A stretch of 64,000 nucleotides of DNA from Actinobacteria bacterium OV320. Its GTDB lineage: Bacteria > Actinomycetota > Actinomycetes > Streptomycetales > Streptomycetaceae. The stretch covers positions 124,001 through 188,000 of the forward strand of contig LJCX01000029.1 in the NCBI GenBank assembly GCA_001298545.1. The letters run 5' to 3'. The notes under the pieces are model-generated. The model ran no database searches. It was not told the origin of the DNA and worked only from the letters and a program-made list of their open reading frames with translations. The translations under genes were made by a program, and so were the position numbers. Numbering within the stretch: the first letter of the stretch is position 1; every line of letters starts with the position of its first letter. Shown in pieces: positions 25,541 to 32,882 of this stretch.

Positions 25541-26983
25541 ATGGCGAGATCATGGGCCACTTTCGGCGTCGACCTGCATCTGGAACCGACCGGACCACAC
25601 CTGCGCCGGGGCCTGACCGACGCCCTGCGCGAGGCCGTCCGCAGCGGCCGGCTGCCCGCCGGCACCAGGCTCCCCTCCTCGCGCGCGCTCGCCGCCGACC
25701 TGGGCATCGCCCGCAACACGGTCGCCGACGCCTACGCCGACCTCGTCGCCGAGGGCTGGCTCACCGCCCGCCAGGGCTCGGGCACGCGGGTGGCCGAGGG
25801 GAGGGCCGCCCCGACCGCGGGCGCGGTACCCCCTCGCCCCGAGCGCCGCCGGCCCGCCTACGACCTGCGCCCCGGCACCCCCGACCTCGGGTCCTTCCCG
25901 CGCGCCGAGTGGCTCAGGGCGGCCCGCCGCGCCCTCACCGCCGCCCCCTCCGAAGCCCTCGGCTACGGCGATCCCCGCGGCCGGATCGAACTGCGCACCG
26001 CCCTCGCCGGCTACCTCGCCCGCGCCCGCGGCGTGCGCGCCGACCCCGAACGCATCGTGGTGTGCGCCGGGTTCGCGCACGGCCTGAGACTGCTCACCAC
26101 CGTCCTGCGGGCGCGCGGGGTGCGCACGATCGCCGTCGACTCGTACGGCCTGGACGAGCACTGGAGGCTGCTGGCGGCGACCGGGCTGGCCATGACCGCG
26201 CTGCCCGTCGACGAACGCGGCACGGACACACGGCTGTTGACGGACCCAGGGCTGTCGCAGGGCGCGGGCGCGGTCCTGCTCACCCCCGCCCACCAGTTCC
26301 CGATGGGCGTGCCGCTGCACCACGACCGGCGGGCGGCCGTCGTGGACTGGGCGCGGCACACCGGCGGGCTGGTCCTGGAGGACGACTACGACGGCGAGTT
26401 CCGCTACGACCGCCAGCCCGTCGGTGCCCTCCAGGGCCTGGACCCCGACCACGTGGTGTACCTGGGTACCGCGAGCAAGTCACTGGCTCCCGGCCTGCGC
26501 CTGGGCTGGATGGCCCTGCCGCCGGACGTCACGGAGGAGGCGCTGGCGGCCAAGGGCGGAGTGGACACCTCGGGGGTGCTGGACCAGTTGACGCTGGCGG
26601 AGTTCATCACGTCGGGCGCGTACGACCGTCATGTCCGGGCCGCCCGCACCCGCTACCGCCGGCGCCGTGACGCGCTGGTCGCGGCCCTGGCCGCGCACGC
26701 CCCCGCGATCCGCGTCACCGGAATCGCGGCGGGCCTGCACGCCGTGCTGCGGCTGCCGCCCGGCACGGAGGAGGCGGTGGTACGGGCGGCGGCCTACCAG
26801 GGCCTGGCGGTCGACGGCCTCACCCTCCGCCACCGCCACCCCGACGCGGTCACCGAGCCCCTCGACGCCCTGGTCGTCGGCTACGGGACCCCGCCGGACC
26901 ACGCCTGGTCCGGCGCGCTGGACGCGTTGTGCGCGGCGCTTCCTTTCGGCGAGAACGGCTCCGGAATTCCTTTTCCCGGATAG
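25541..26983 (+). CDS. MocR/PdxR-type GntR-aminotransferase regulator
   Basis: The product has 480 residues. The N-terminal GntR winged HTH (about 18-85) contains LPAGTRLPSSRALAADLGIARNTVADAYADL. A linker follows, then a class I aminotransferase-like domain with YGDPRGRIELRTALAGYL, EDDYDGEFRYDR and the PLP lysine in YLGTASKSLAPGLRLGWM. Such regulators sense PLP or PLP-bound amines and usually act on the divergent gene, here the AhpD-like operon. The 47-base spacer holds closely spaced CCAT/ATGG words that could form its site. PdxR itself would be next to pdxST, which are not present. Confidence 0.92.
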   Translation: MARSWATFGVDLHLEPTGPHLRRGLTDALREAVRSGRLPAGTRLPSSRALAADLGIARNTVADAYADLVAEGWLTARQGSGTRVAEGRAAPTAGAVPPRPERRRPAYDLRPGTPDLGSFPRAEWLRAARRALTAAPSEALGYGDPRGRIELRTALAGYLARARGVRADPERIVVCAGFAHGLRLLTTVLRARGVRTIAVDSYGLDEHWRLLAATGLAMTALPVDERGTDTRLLTDPGLSQGAGAVLLTPAHQFPMGVPLHHDRRAAVVDWARHTGGLVLEDDYDGEFRYDRQPVGALQGLDPDHVVYLGTASKSLAPGLRLGWMALPPDVTEEALAAKGGVDTSGVLDQLTLAEFITSGAYDRHVRAARTRYRRRRDALVAALAAHAPAIRVTGIAAGLHAVLRLPPGTEEAVVRAAAYQGLAVDGLTLRHRHPDAVTEPLDALVVGYGTPPDHAWSGALDALCAALPFGENGSGIPFPG

Positions 26984-27013
26984 ATTCCCGGTCGCAAGGG
27001 TTAGAGTCACCCC

Positions 27014-27499
27014 ATGACGAACAACAATTCCGTTTCCCGCGTGGCCCTCAAGAAGATAACCCCCGATGTTTCCGCCGCGATGGGATCCCTGCACGGTGCC
27101 GCCGTTTCCGCCGCCCAGGAAGCCAAGGTCGAACCCGAGATCCTGGAACTGGTCAGGATCCGCGCCTCACAGCTCAACGGCTGCGCGTTCTGCCTCGACA
27201 TGCACACCAAGGACGCCCGCGCCCAGGGCGAGGCCGAGCAGCGGATCTACGCGCTGAACGCCTGGCGGGAGACCCCCTTCTTCAGTGCCCGGGAGCGCGC
27301 CGCACTGGCGTTGACCGAGGCGGTGACCCTGGTCCATGACGGGCAGGTGCCGGACGCGGTGTACGCCGAGGCCGCCGAGGTCTTCGACGAGGCCCAGGTG
27401 GCGGCGCTGATCTGGACGGCCACGGTCATCAACGCGTACAACCGGATCGCCATTGCGACGCGCATGGTGCCGGGGGCCTATCGGCCGGCCGGGAAGTAA
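27014..27499 (+). CDS. AhpD-like carboxymuconolactone decarboxylase-family protein
   Basis: The product is the third AhpD-like protein in this neighbourhood, with 161 residues. The motif is GCAFCLDMH, and PDAVYAEAAEVFDEAQVAALIWTATVINAYNR matches the other two. It lies 30 bases after the MocR-type gene in the same direction and is probably cotranscribed. It ends in a strong rho-independent terminator. Three paralogues plus one PLP-binding regulator suggest a specialised stress or degradation function. Confidence 0.9.
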   Translation: MTNNNSVSRVALKKITPDVSAAMGSLHGAAVSAAQEAKVEPEILELVRIRASQLNGCAFCLDMHTKDARAQGEAEQRIYALNAWRETPFFSARERAALALTEAVTLVHDGQVPDAVYAEAAEVFDEAQVAALIWTATVINAYNRIAIATRMVPGAYRPAGK

Positions 27500-27546
27500 T
27501 TCCGGGCACCGTCCCGGGAAAAGCATTTCCGGACCATGCGGAATCG

Positions 27547-27581
27547 GGGCATCGGCGATATTCGCCGATGCCCGTCTTTTT
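27547..27581. terminator. Rho-independent terminator
   Basis: A perfect 12-base stem (27547-27558 with 27562-27573) around a TAT loop is followed by GTCTTTTT. It lies 48 bases after the AhpD-like gene and 28 bases before the end of the convergent ADC lyase gene. The T-run is on the plus strand, so it mainly serves the AhpD-like gene. Confidence 0.92.
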
Positions 27582-27608
27582 ACATCTGCTCTCCGCTCTC
27601 TCCGCTCC

Positions 27609-28430
27609 CTATCGATCCGGAAGCGGCTCCGGCAATCCCTCCAGCCATTCCCGCCATTGCGGCGCCCGTACCGCGCGCCCGGCCGTCATCGGCTCACCGA
27701 TCCAGCTCGTCACCGGCCGCAGCCCGTGCAGCGCGTTCACCGTCCACACCTCCCGGCCGTCCAGCTCGGCGAGGGTCCGCTCGCGGTGGGCGACGGTGAT
27801 CCCGGACCGTGCGGCCCGCTCCCGGACGAGTCCCACGGTCACTCCGGGCAGGACGGGCAGCCGGGGCGGCGGCAGGCACAGGGTGTCGCCCTCCCACCAC
27901 AGCACGCTCGCGGTGGCCGACTCCAGCACCACCCCGGACGGACCGACCAGCACCCCTTCCTGCGCCCCTTCGTCGACCGCCCGCCCCCGCACCCGGGCCA
28001 GGACGTCCAGGTCCGGGCCCTTGCGGCGGGGCGCGGTCCGCCGGTCCGGCTGGCCGACGGACCACAGGCGCACCTCCGTGCCGAGCGGCGGGGCGGGCCG
28101 CAACCGCAGTCTCAACTCCCGTGAACCGGCTGAACCGGCTGAACCGGCCGTGAGTTCCACCCGGGGGAACCAGACGCCGGTGCGCGGCAGCGCCGCCGTC
28201 ATGTCCCGCCAGAACTCGACGAGCCGGCGGGGCCCCGGGCCGCCGCACTCCGCGCAGGCCCGCAGAAACCGCTCCCGGTGCCGGCCGTACCCGCGCACCC
28301 GGCCCTCGCGGACCAGCCACGAGTCCGCGACCAGCAGCGGCCCGTCCGCCACGGACCCCGCGGCGACGGCCAGCCCACGGCCGGGCGTCCACGTCGACAG
28401 TCCCTCGCCGACGGTCGGTCGTACACCCAC
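27609..28430 (-). CDS. pabC: Aminodeoxychorismate lyase-like class IV aminotransferase
   Basis: The product has 273 residues and the branched-chain/ADC lyase fold. The PLP lysine is likely in RRKGPDLDVLARVR, and the conserved glutamate is in GVVLESATASVLWW, followed by LCLPPPRLPVLPGVT. ADC lyase releases pyruvate from aminodeoxychorismate to give 4-aminobenzoate. The matching synthase is encoded in the same minus-strand array (32879-35386), which supports this function. It lies 10 bases after the FAD monooxygenase gene and is the last gene of the array. A D-amino acid aminotransferase is the alternative. Confidence 0.82.
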   Translation of the reverse strand: MGVRPTVGEGLSTWTPGRGLAVAAGSVADGPLLVADSWLVREGRVRGYGRHRERFLRACAECGGPGPRRLVEFWRDMTAALPRTGVWFPRVELTAGSAGSAGSRELRLRLRPAPPLGTEVRLWSVGQPDRRTAPRRKGPDLDVLARVRGRAVDEGAQEGVLVGPSGVVLESATASVLWWEGDTLCLPPPRLPVLPGVTVGLVRERAARSGITVAHRERTLAELDGREVWTVNALHGLRPVTSWIGEPMTAGRAVRAPQWREWLEGLPEPLPDR

Positions 28431-28440
28431 TCGGTCCTCC

Positions 28441-29619
28441 TCAGTACTTCCCGCCCGCCACCGCCGGCGCCCCGCCCCGGGGTCCGTACGGCGCGTGCTC
28501 CAGCCATGAGCCGCACGAGGGCAGCACGGGCGCCAGGGCCGCCGCCGCGCGCTGTCTGAGCCGCACGGTCCGACGCCGTGGCCGCAGATGCTCCAGGGCC
28601 AGTCCGGCGGCCTCGCTGTTGAACAGCCCCGCGGCCCGCCGTACGTCCGCGAACGCGGCCACCGCCTCCGGCGTCCCGGCGGTCACGGCCCGCGCGGCCG
28701 CCGCCGCGTCGGCGATCCCGCTGTTCATGCCGCGCGCGCCGAACGGCGGGAACAGATGCGCGGCCTCGCCGACGAGCAGCACCCGCCCGTGCGGGTCCGT
28801 GAAGGAGGCCGCGACCTTGCGCAGGAAGCGGTACGTCGACACCCACAGGATCCGGTCGGCGTACCCGTCGCCCACCACCCCGGGCAGCCACTCCCGCACG
28901 GCGTCCTCGGTACCGAAGGCCTCCTCCGGGTCGTCGTCGCGGCACTGGAGGTCCACCTGGAAGCCGCCGGTGAACGGCACCCGCATCACACTGCGGCCCC
29001 CGACACCCGGATGCTCGTAATGGAAGACCCGCTCCAGCGGCAGCTCGGCGCCCGGCACGTCCGCCACGTCGACGACGACATGGAAGCCCTCGCCGCGCAC
29101 GCCCTCCAGGGGAATGCCCAGCCCGCCCCGGACGGCCGAGCGGGCCCCGTCGGCGGCGACGACATACCCGGCGTCCCACTCCCGTCCGCCCTCGCCGACG
29201 AGCGTCACACCCGACCCGGAGGTGCGGACGCCCTCGATCCGCGCGTCCCAGACGAAGTCCACCCCGGCCCGCTCGCACGCGGCGCGCAGGAAGCGCTCGG
29301 TGTCGAGCTGGCGCAGGCTCGTGAAGGGCGGCGGCCCGGACGGGGGCGGGAAGGTGCGCGCGTACACCTCGCGGCCCCGGTAGAGGGTGCGCCGGGTGTG
29401 CCAGGTCCGGCCGTACGCCGTGATCTCGGCGGCCAGGCCCGGGGACATCCCGTCGAGCAGCCGCAGGGTCTCCCGGTGCACGAACAGGGCCCGGCTGCCC
29501 GGCCGTTCACGGTCGGCGGGGTCCGCCTCCAGGAGCACGACCGGCAGCCCGTGCGCGCGCAGGGCCAGCGCCGCCGACAGGCCGACCGGACCCGCGCCCA
29601 CCACGATCACGGGATTCAC
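28441..29619 (-). CDS. FAD-dependent aromatic monooxygenase
   Basis: The product has 392 residues. The GTG at 29619 overlaps the upstream ligase stop (GTGA) and is followed by VNPVIVVGAGPVGLSAALALRAHG, the dinucleotide-binding GxGxxG. The group A flavin monooxygenase motifs are present: YVVAADGARSAVR (DG) and GRVLLVGEAAHLFPPFGARGMNSGIADA (GD-type motif with E in place of D). Closest in style are aromatic hydroxylases of the PHBH/MhpA/UbiH class. In a 4-aminobenzoate-producing cluster it may hydroxylate the ring or decarboxylatively hydroxylate it to an aminophenol. That substrate is inferred only. Confidence 0.85.
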   Translation of the reverse strand: MNPVIVVGAGPVGLSAALALRAHGLPVVLLEADPADRERPGSRALFVHRETLRLLDGMSPGLAAEITAYGRTWHTRRTLYRGREVYARTFPPPSGPPPFTSLRQLDTERFLRAACERAGVDFVWDARIEGVRTSGSGVTLVGEGGREWDAGYVVAADGARSAVRGGLGIPLEGVRGEGFHVVVDVADVPGAELPLERVFHYEHPGVGGRSVMRVPFTGGFQVDLQCRDDDPEEAFGTEDAVREWLPGVVGDGYADRILWVSTYRFLRKVAASFTDPHGRVLLVGEAAHLFPPFGARGMNSGIADAAAAARAVTAGTPEAVAAFADVRRAAGLFNSEAAGLALEHLRPRRRTVRLRQRAAAALAPVLPSCGSWLEHAPYGPRGGAPAVAGGKY

Positions 29620-31199
29620 GCGCGCACGCCCGCCGGGGTCTGCGTCAGCTGTGCCAGCATCCGGGTGATCTCCACCCGCTTCACCTTCCAGGTCGCCGTC
29701 ATCGGCAGTTCCTCGAACCGCCACTGGCGCGGCTCGGCCATCGCGGGCAGATCGGCGGTCGCCTCCCGCCAGCGCTCCGGGTCGAGCGGCTGTTCGCCCC
29801 GCACGCACACCACCGGCACCGGCTCACGGTCCGCGCCGGCCACGATCACGACCTCGCGGAGCTCCTCCAGCCGCTCCATCAGCGCGTCCTCGACCGCCAG
29901 ATTGCTGTGCACGGCGTCGATCCGGTCGACCTCCCGGTCGATCAGATGCAGCGCGCCCAGGCGGCTCATGTAGCCCAGGTCGCCCATCTGCCACCAGCCG
30001 CCGTCGAGTTGACGCTCGTACTGCGCCCGCGCGCCGAGGTAGGTGAGGATGCGCCCCCTGGTGCGGGCCTCGATCCGCCCGGGAGTGCCGGGCGGGACCG
30101 GCCTGCCGTCGGGGTCCGCGATCCGGACCCGGGTGAAGCCGGGGATCCCGATCCCCACCCGGCGCCCGTCCGCCCGCTCCACGCTGCGCCGGGTGAACCA
30201 CTGGAACGCGACGGGCCCGGTCTCGCTCTGCCCGTACAGCTGGATCAGCCACGGCGCACGGCGACGCGAGGCGCCCAGCAGCCGCCGTACGGTGCGCGGA
30301 TGGATCGCGTCGAAGGTGGAGCCGTACGACTTCACCCGGGACAGCGGAGCGCCGGGCGCGTCGGCCAACTCCTCCCACAGCACGAAGGTGTTGGGGTGGG
30401 TCTCGACGATCCCGGGGCGGTGCCGGGCCAGCAGCGGCCCCACGCTCGCCGGCTCCGGATCGGTGATCAGCACCAGCGGGCTGCCGAAGTGCAGCAGGAC
30501 GCCGAGCAGGTGGTAGAAGCGCGAGTGCACGAACGACATGTGCAGCGCGGCGGTCTCGCCCCGGGTGGGCCAGCCCATCGCCTTCTGCGGCACCAGCCGG
30601 TTCCACATGGTGTTCGCGCAGTGCACGGCCAGCTTGGGGACGCCGGTCGTGCCCGAGCTGTGGGTGATCAGGGCGGGCTCACGCGGGTGCAGCCGTACGG
30701 GAGCGGGCGGCTCGGCGCCGGCGTACTTGGCCAGGGGTTCGGCGCCGGGCCCGTCGTCGACGGAGAGGGTCCGGCGCACCCACGAGGCGATGCCGGCGTC
30801 CTTCAGCGGCCCCTCCAGCTTGGCCCGGTCGGTGATCAGCCAGGGCTGCCGCAGCCGTTCGAGCAGCTGCCCGACGACCGGGCCGGCCAGACCGGGGGAC
30901 AGGAGCACGGGGACCGCGCCGATACGGGAGACCGCGCAGGCCAGCAGCACGATGTCGACGTTGTCCGTCTTGTGGACGACCACCTGTTCCGAGGGCCGCA
31001 CCCCGGCCGCCCACAGTCGGCCCGACAACTCCTCGACCACGTCGGCCAGTTGCCGGTAGTCGAGGTCGACCCCGAGGTCGGGGTGGGTGTCCAGCGGCCG
31101 GTCCAGCGTGACGAAGACGGCGCCGTGCCGGTCGGCAGCCCGCCGGAACAACGGACCCAGATAGAACCCGCGGTCGGCGAGCAGGGGTTGCTGCGACAT
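29616..31199 (-). CDS. AMP-forming acyl/aryl ligase
   Basis: The product has 527 residues and belongs to the ANL superfamily. The ATG at 31199 is chosen because GAGAGGA precedes it. The P-loop is THSSGTTGVPKLAVH, motif A5 is LYGQSETGPVAF, A7 is MGDLGYMSRLGALHLIDREVDRID, and the C-terminal lysine region is MTATWKVKRVEI. It is more divergent than the second ligase encoded next to it. The substrate cannot be read off; in context an aryl acid or side-chain acid is plausible. Transfer to CoA, an amine or a carrier protein is open, since no carrier protein is encoded here. Confidence 0.85.
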   Translation of the reverse strand: MSQQPLLADRGFYLGPLFRRAADRHGAVFVTLDRPLDTHPDLGVDLDYRQLADVVEELSGRLWAAGVRPSEQVVVHKTDNVDIVLLACAVSRIGAVPVLLSPGLAGPVVGQLLERLRQPWLITDRAKLEGPLKDAGIASWVRRTLSVDDGPGAEPLAKYAGAEPPAPVRLHPREPALITHSSGTTGVPKLAVHCANTMWNRLVPQKAMGWPTRGETAALHMSFVHSRFYHLLGVLLHFGSPLVLITDPEPASVGPLLARHRPGIVETHPNTFVLWEELADAPGAPLSRVKSYGSTFDAIHPRTVRRLLGASRRRAPWLIQLYGQSETGPVAFQWFTRRSVERADGRRVGIGIPGFTRVRIADPDGRPVPPGTPGRIEARTRGRILTYLGARAQYERQLDGGWWQMGDLGYMSRLGALHLIDREVDRIDAVHSNLAVEDALMERLEELREVVIVAGADREPVPVVCVRGEQPLDPERWREATADLPAMAEPRQWRFEELPMTATWKVKRVEITRMLAQLTQTPAGVRA

Positions 31200-31262
31200 G
31201 TGGCTGTTCCTCTCAGACACGGACGGGGACAAGGACGAGGGAGGAGGACACGGACGGGGACC

Positions 31263-31298
31263 GGGAGGCGGTCGGGCACGGGGAGGCGGTCGGGCACG
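31263..31298. repeat. Perfect 18-bp tandem repeat between ligase genes
   Basis: Two identical units GGGAGGCGGTCGGGCACG (31263-31280 and 31281-31298) lie in the 120-base gap between the two AMP-ligase genes. The same gap also has two copies of ACACGGACGGGGAC. The region is non-coding and purine-rich on the plus strand. A role is not apparent; slippage of a simple repeat is likely. Confidence 0.7.
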
Positions 31299-31319
31299 GG
31301 GACGGGAAGGCGGACGCGG

Positions 31320-32882
31320 TCACCACGCCCCCTGGCGGACCAGGTGCCGACGGAGCTTGCCGGTGGGAGTACGGGGCAGCGACGCGACGAAGCTGACACC
31401 CCGCGGCACCTTGAACGCCGCGAGCCGCTCCCGCGCGAGTGCGACGAGCTCGGCCTCCAGCGGGGCGAGCCGGGTCGGACCGGAGGGGCCGGTGGGGACG
31501 ACGAAGGCGCGCAGGCGGGTGCGGCCCTGCCCGTCCGGGACGGCGACGACCGCGACCTCGCGGACCGCCGGGTGGGTGCGCAGGACGGCCTCCACCTCCA
31601 GCGGGGAGACGGTGATCCCGCCGACCATCTCCATGTCGTCGGTGCGGCCCAGGTGCCGGTAGGCGCCGTCAGGTTCGCGGCGCGCCCGGTCGTGGGTGGC
31701 CAGCCAGCCGCCGACCAGCGTGCGCCGCGTCTCCTCGGGCCGGTTCAGGTACCCGGGTGTCACCGTCGGCCCGCGCACCCACAGCTCCCCTTCCGTCCCG
31801 TCCGGCACCGGCCGACCGGCGCGGTCGCGAAGCTCCACCTCGAACCCCGGCACGGGACGCCCGACGGTGCCCGGACGGTCGTGGCCGAGACTGTTGGCGC
31901 AGAAGGCGTGACCGGCCTCGGTCGAACCGATCTGCTCCAGCACGGGCGCGCCGAGCAGCTCGGTGATCCGTCCGCCGAGCCCGTCCGGCAGGCCCTCGCC
32001 GGCCGACACCGCGGCGCGCACCGAGGCGAAACAGGCCGCGTGACCGCTGCCCCGGTCGGCGACCAGCGCCGCGTACGCCGACGGCACGGAGTAGAGCAGG
32101 CTCACCCGGTGCCGGGCGACGAGTTCGTCGACGGCGGCGGGTATCGGACGCCGGTCCACCAGGACGGCGCTGGAGCCGGAGAAGAGCGGGAAGACGAAGG
32201 CGTTGCCGAAGCCGTAGGCGAAGTACAGCTTCGACACCGACAGCGTGACGTCCTCCTCGGTGATCCCGAGCAGCCGCCGGCCGATGAGGTCGTGGTACGT
32301 CCCCGGGTCGCCGTGCGTGTGCACGACCCCCTTCGGGCGGCCCGTGGTACCGGAGGTGTACTGCACGTACAGCGGCGTCCGCGCGTCCACCGGGTGGGCG
32401 GCGGCCGGCTCGGCGGCGGGGGCGAGCGCGAGGAACTGGTCGGCGCCGAGGCATGCCCGGTCCGGGAAACGGTCCTCGAGACCCGGCCCGGTCACACACA
32501 GCACGGCGTCGACGTCCGCGGCCATGAACGCGTGCTCGGGCGCGGGAAGTTCGGGATTGACCAGGACGGCCACGGCCCCGAGCCGGGCGACGCCGAGGAA
32601 GGCCGCGACCCACGCGATCCCGTCGGGCAGCGCCAGCAGCACCCGGTCCCCGGCCCGCACCCCGAGCTCCGTGAGCACCCCGGCCGCCCGCGCCCCCAGC
32701 TCGTGCACCTCACCGTGGGTCCACACCTGGTGTCCCTGATGAAACGCGGCCCGCCCACCCCACCCGCTCCGCTCGGCGAGCGCGGCAAGCTCCGCGGCGA
32801 GATTCCCGGCCCCGACGCCCACCCCCTGCTCATGGGAGTCGGCGGCGGGCTGTGACGTCGTCGTCGACCGCGGGGGCGTCAT
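31320..32882 (-). CDS. Benzoate-CoA ligase-like AMP-forming enzyme
   Basis: The product has 520 residues. It has the benzoate-CoA ligase style throughout: YTSGTTGRPKGVVHTHGD P-loop, YFAYGFGNAFVFPLFSGSSAVL, LEQIGSTEAGHAFCAN, HLGRTDDMEMVGGITVSP and the C-terminal PRTPTGKLRRHLV lysine loop. Such enzymes activate benzoates with ATP and usually transfer them to CoA. 4-Aminobenzoate made by the neighbouring enzymes is an obvious candidate substrate. The start overlaps the stop of the aminodeoxychorismate synthase gene (ATGA), so product formation and activation are probably coupled. Confidence 0.88.
   Translation of the reverse strand: MTPPRSTTTSQPAADSHEQGVGVGAGNLAAELAALAERSGWGGRAAFHQGHQVWTHGEVHELGARAAGVLTELGVRAGDRVLLALPDGIAWVAAFLGVARLGAVAVLVNPELPAPEHAFMAADVDAVLCVTGPGLEDRFPDRACLGADQFLALAPAAEPAAAHPVDARTPLYVQYTSGTTGRPKGVVHTHGDPGTYHDLIGRRLLGITEEDVTLSVSKLYFAYGFGNAFVFPLFSGSSAVLVDRRPIPAAVDELVARHRVSLLYSVPSAYAALVADRGSGHAACFASVRAAVSAGEGLPDGLGGRITELLGAPVLEQIGSTEAGHAFCANSLGHDRPGTVGRPVPGFEVELRDRAGRPVPDGTEGELWVRGPTVTPGYLNRPEETRRTLVGGWLATHDRARREPDGAYRHLGRTDDMEMVGGITVSPLEVEAVLRTHPAVREVAVVAVPDGQGRTRLRAFVVPTGPSGPTRLAPLEAELVALARERLAAFKVPRGVSFVASLPRTPTGKLRRHLVRQGAW

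Noticed and set aside
25541..26983. PdxR controlling vitamin B6 synthesis
   Set aside because: No pdxS or pdxT gene is adjacent; the divergent gene encodes an AhpD-like protein instead.
31200..31319. CRISPR-like short repeats
   Set aside because: Only two adjacent 18-base units with no spacers; they are simple tandem duplications.
29907..32855. 982-codon plus-strand frame over the two AMP-ligase genes
   Set aside because: It lacks any domain signature, while both ligases on the minus strand have all ANL motifs.
29616..32882. NRPS adenylation domains
   Set aside because: No condensation or carrier domains are present and the ligases are of stand-alone aryl/acyl-CoA ligase length.
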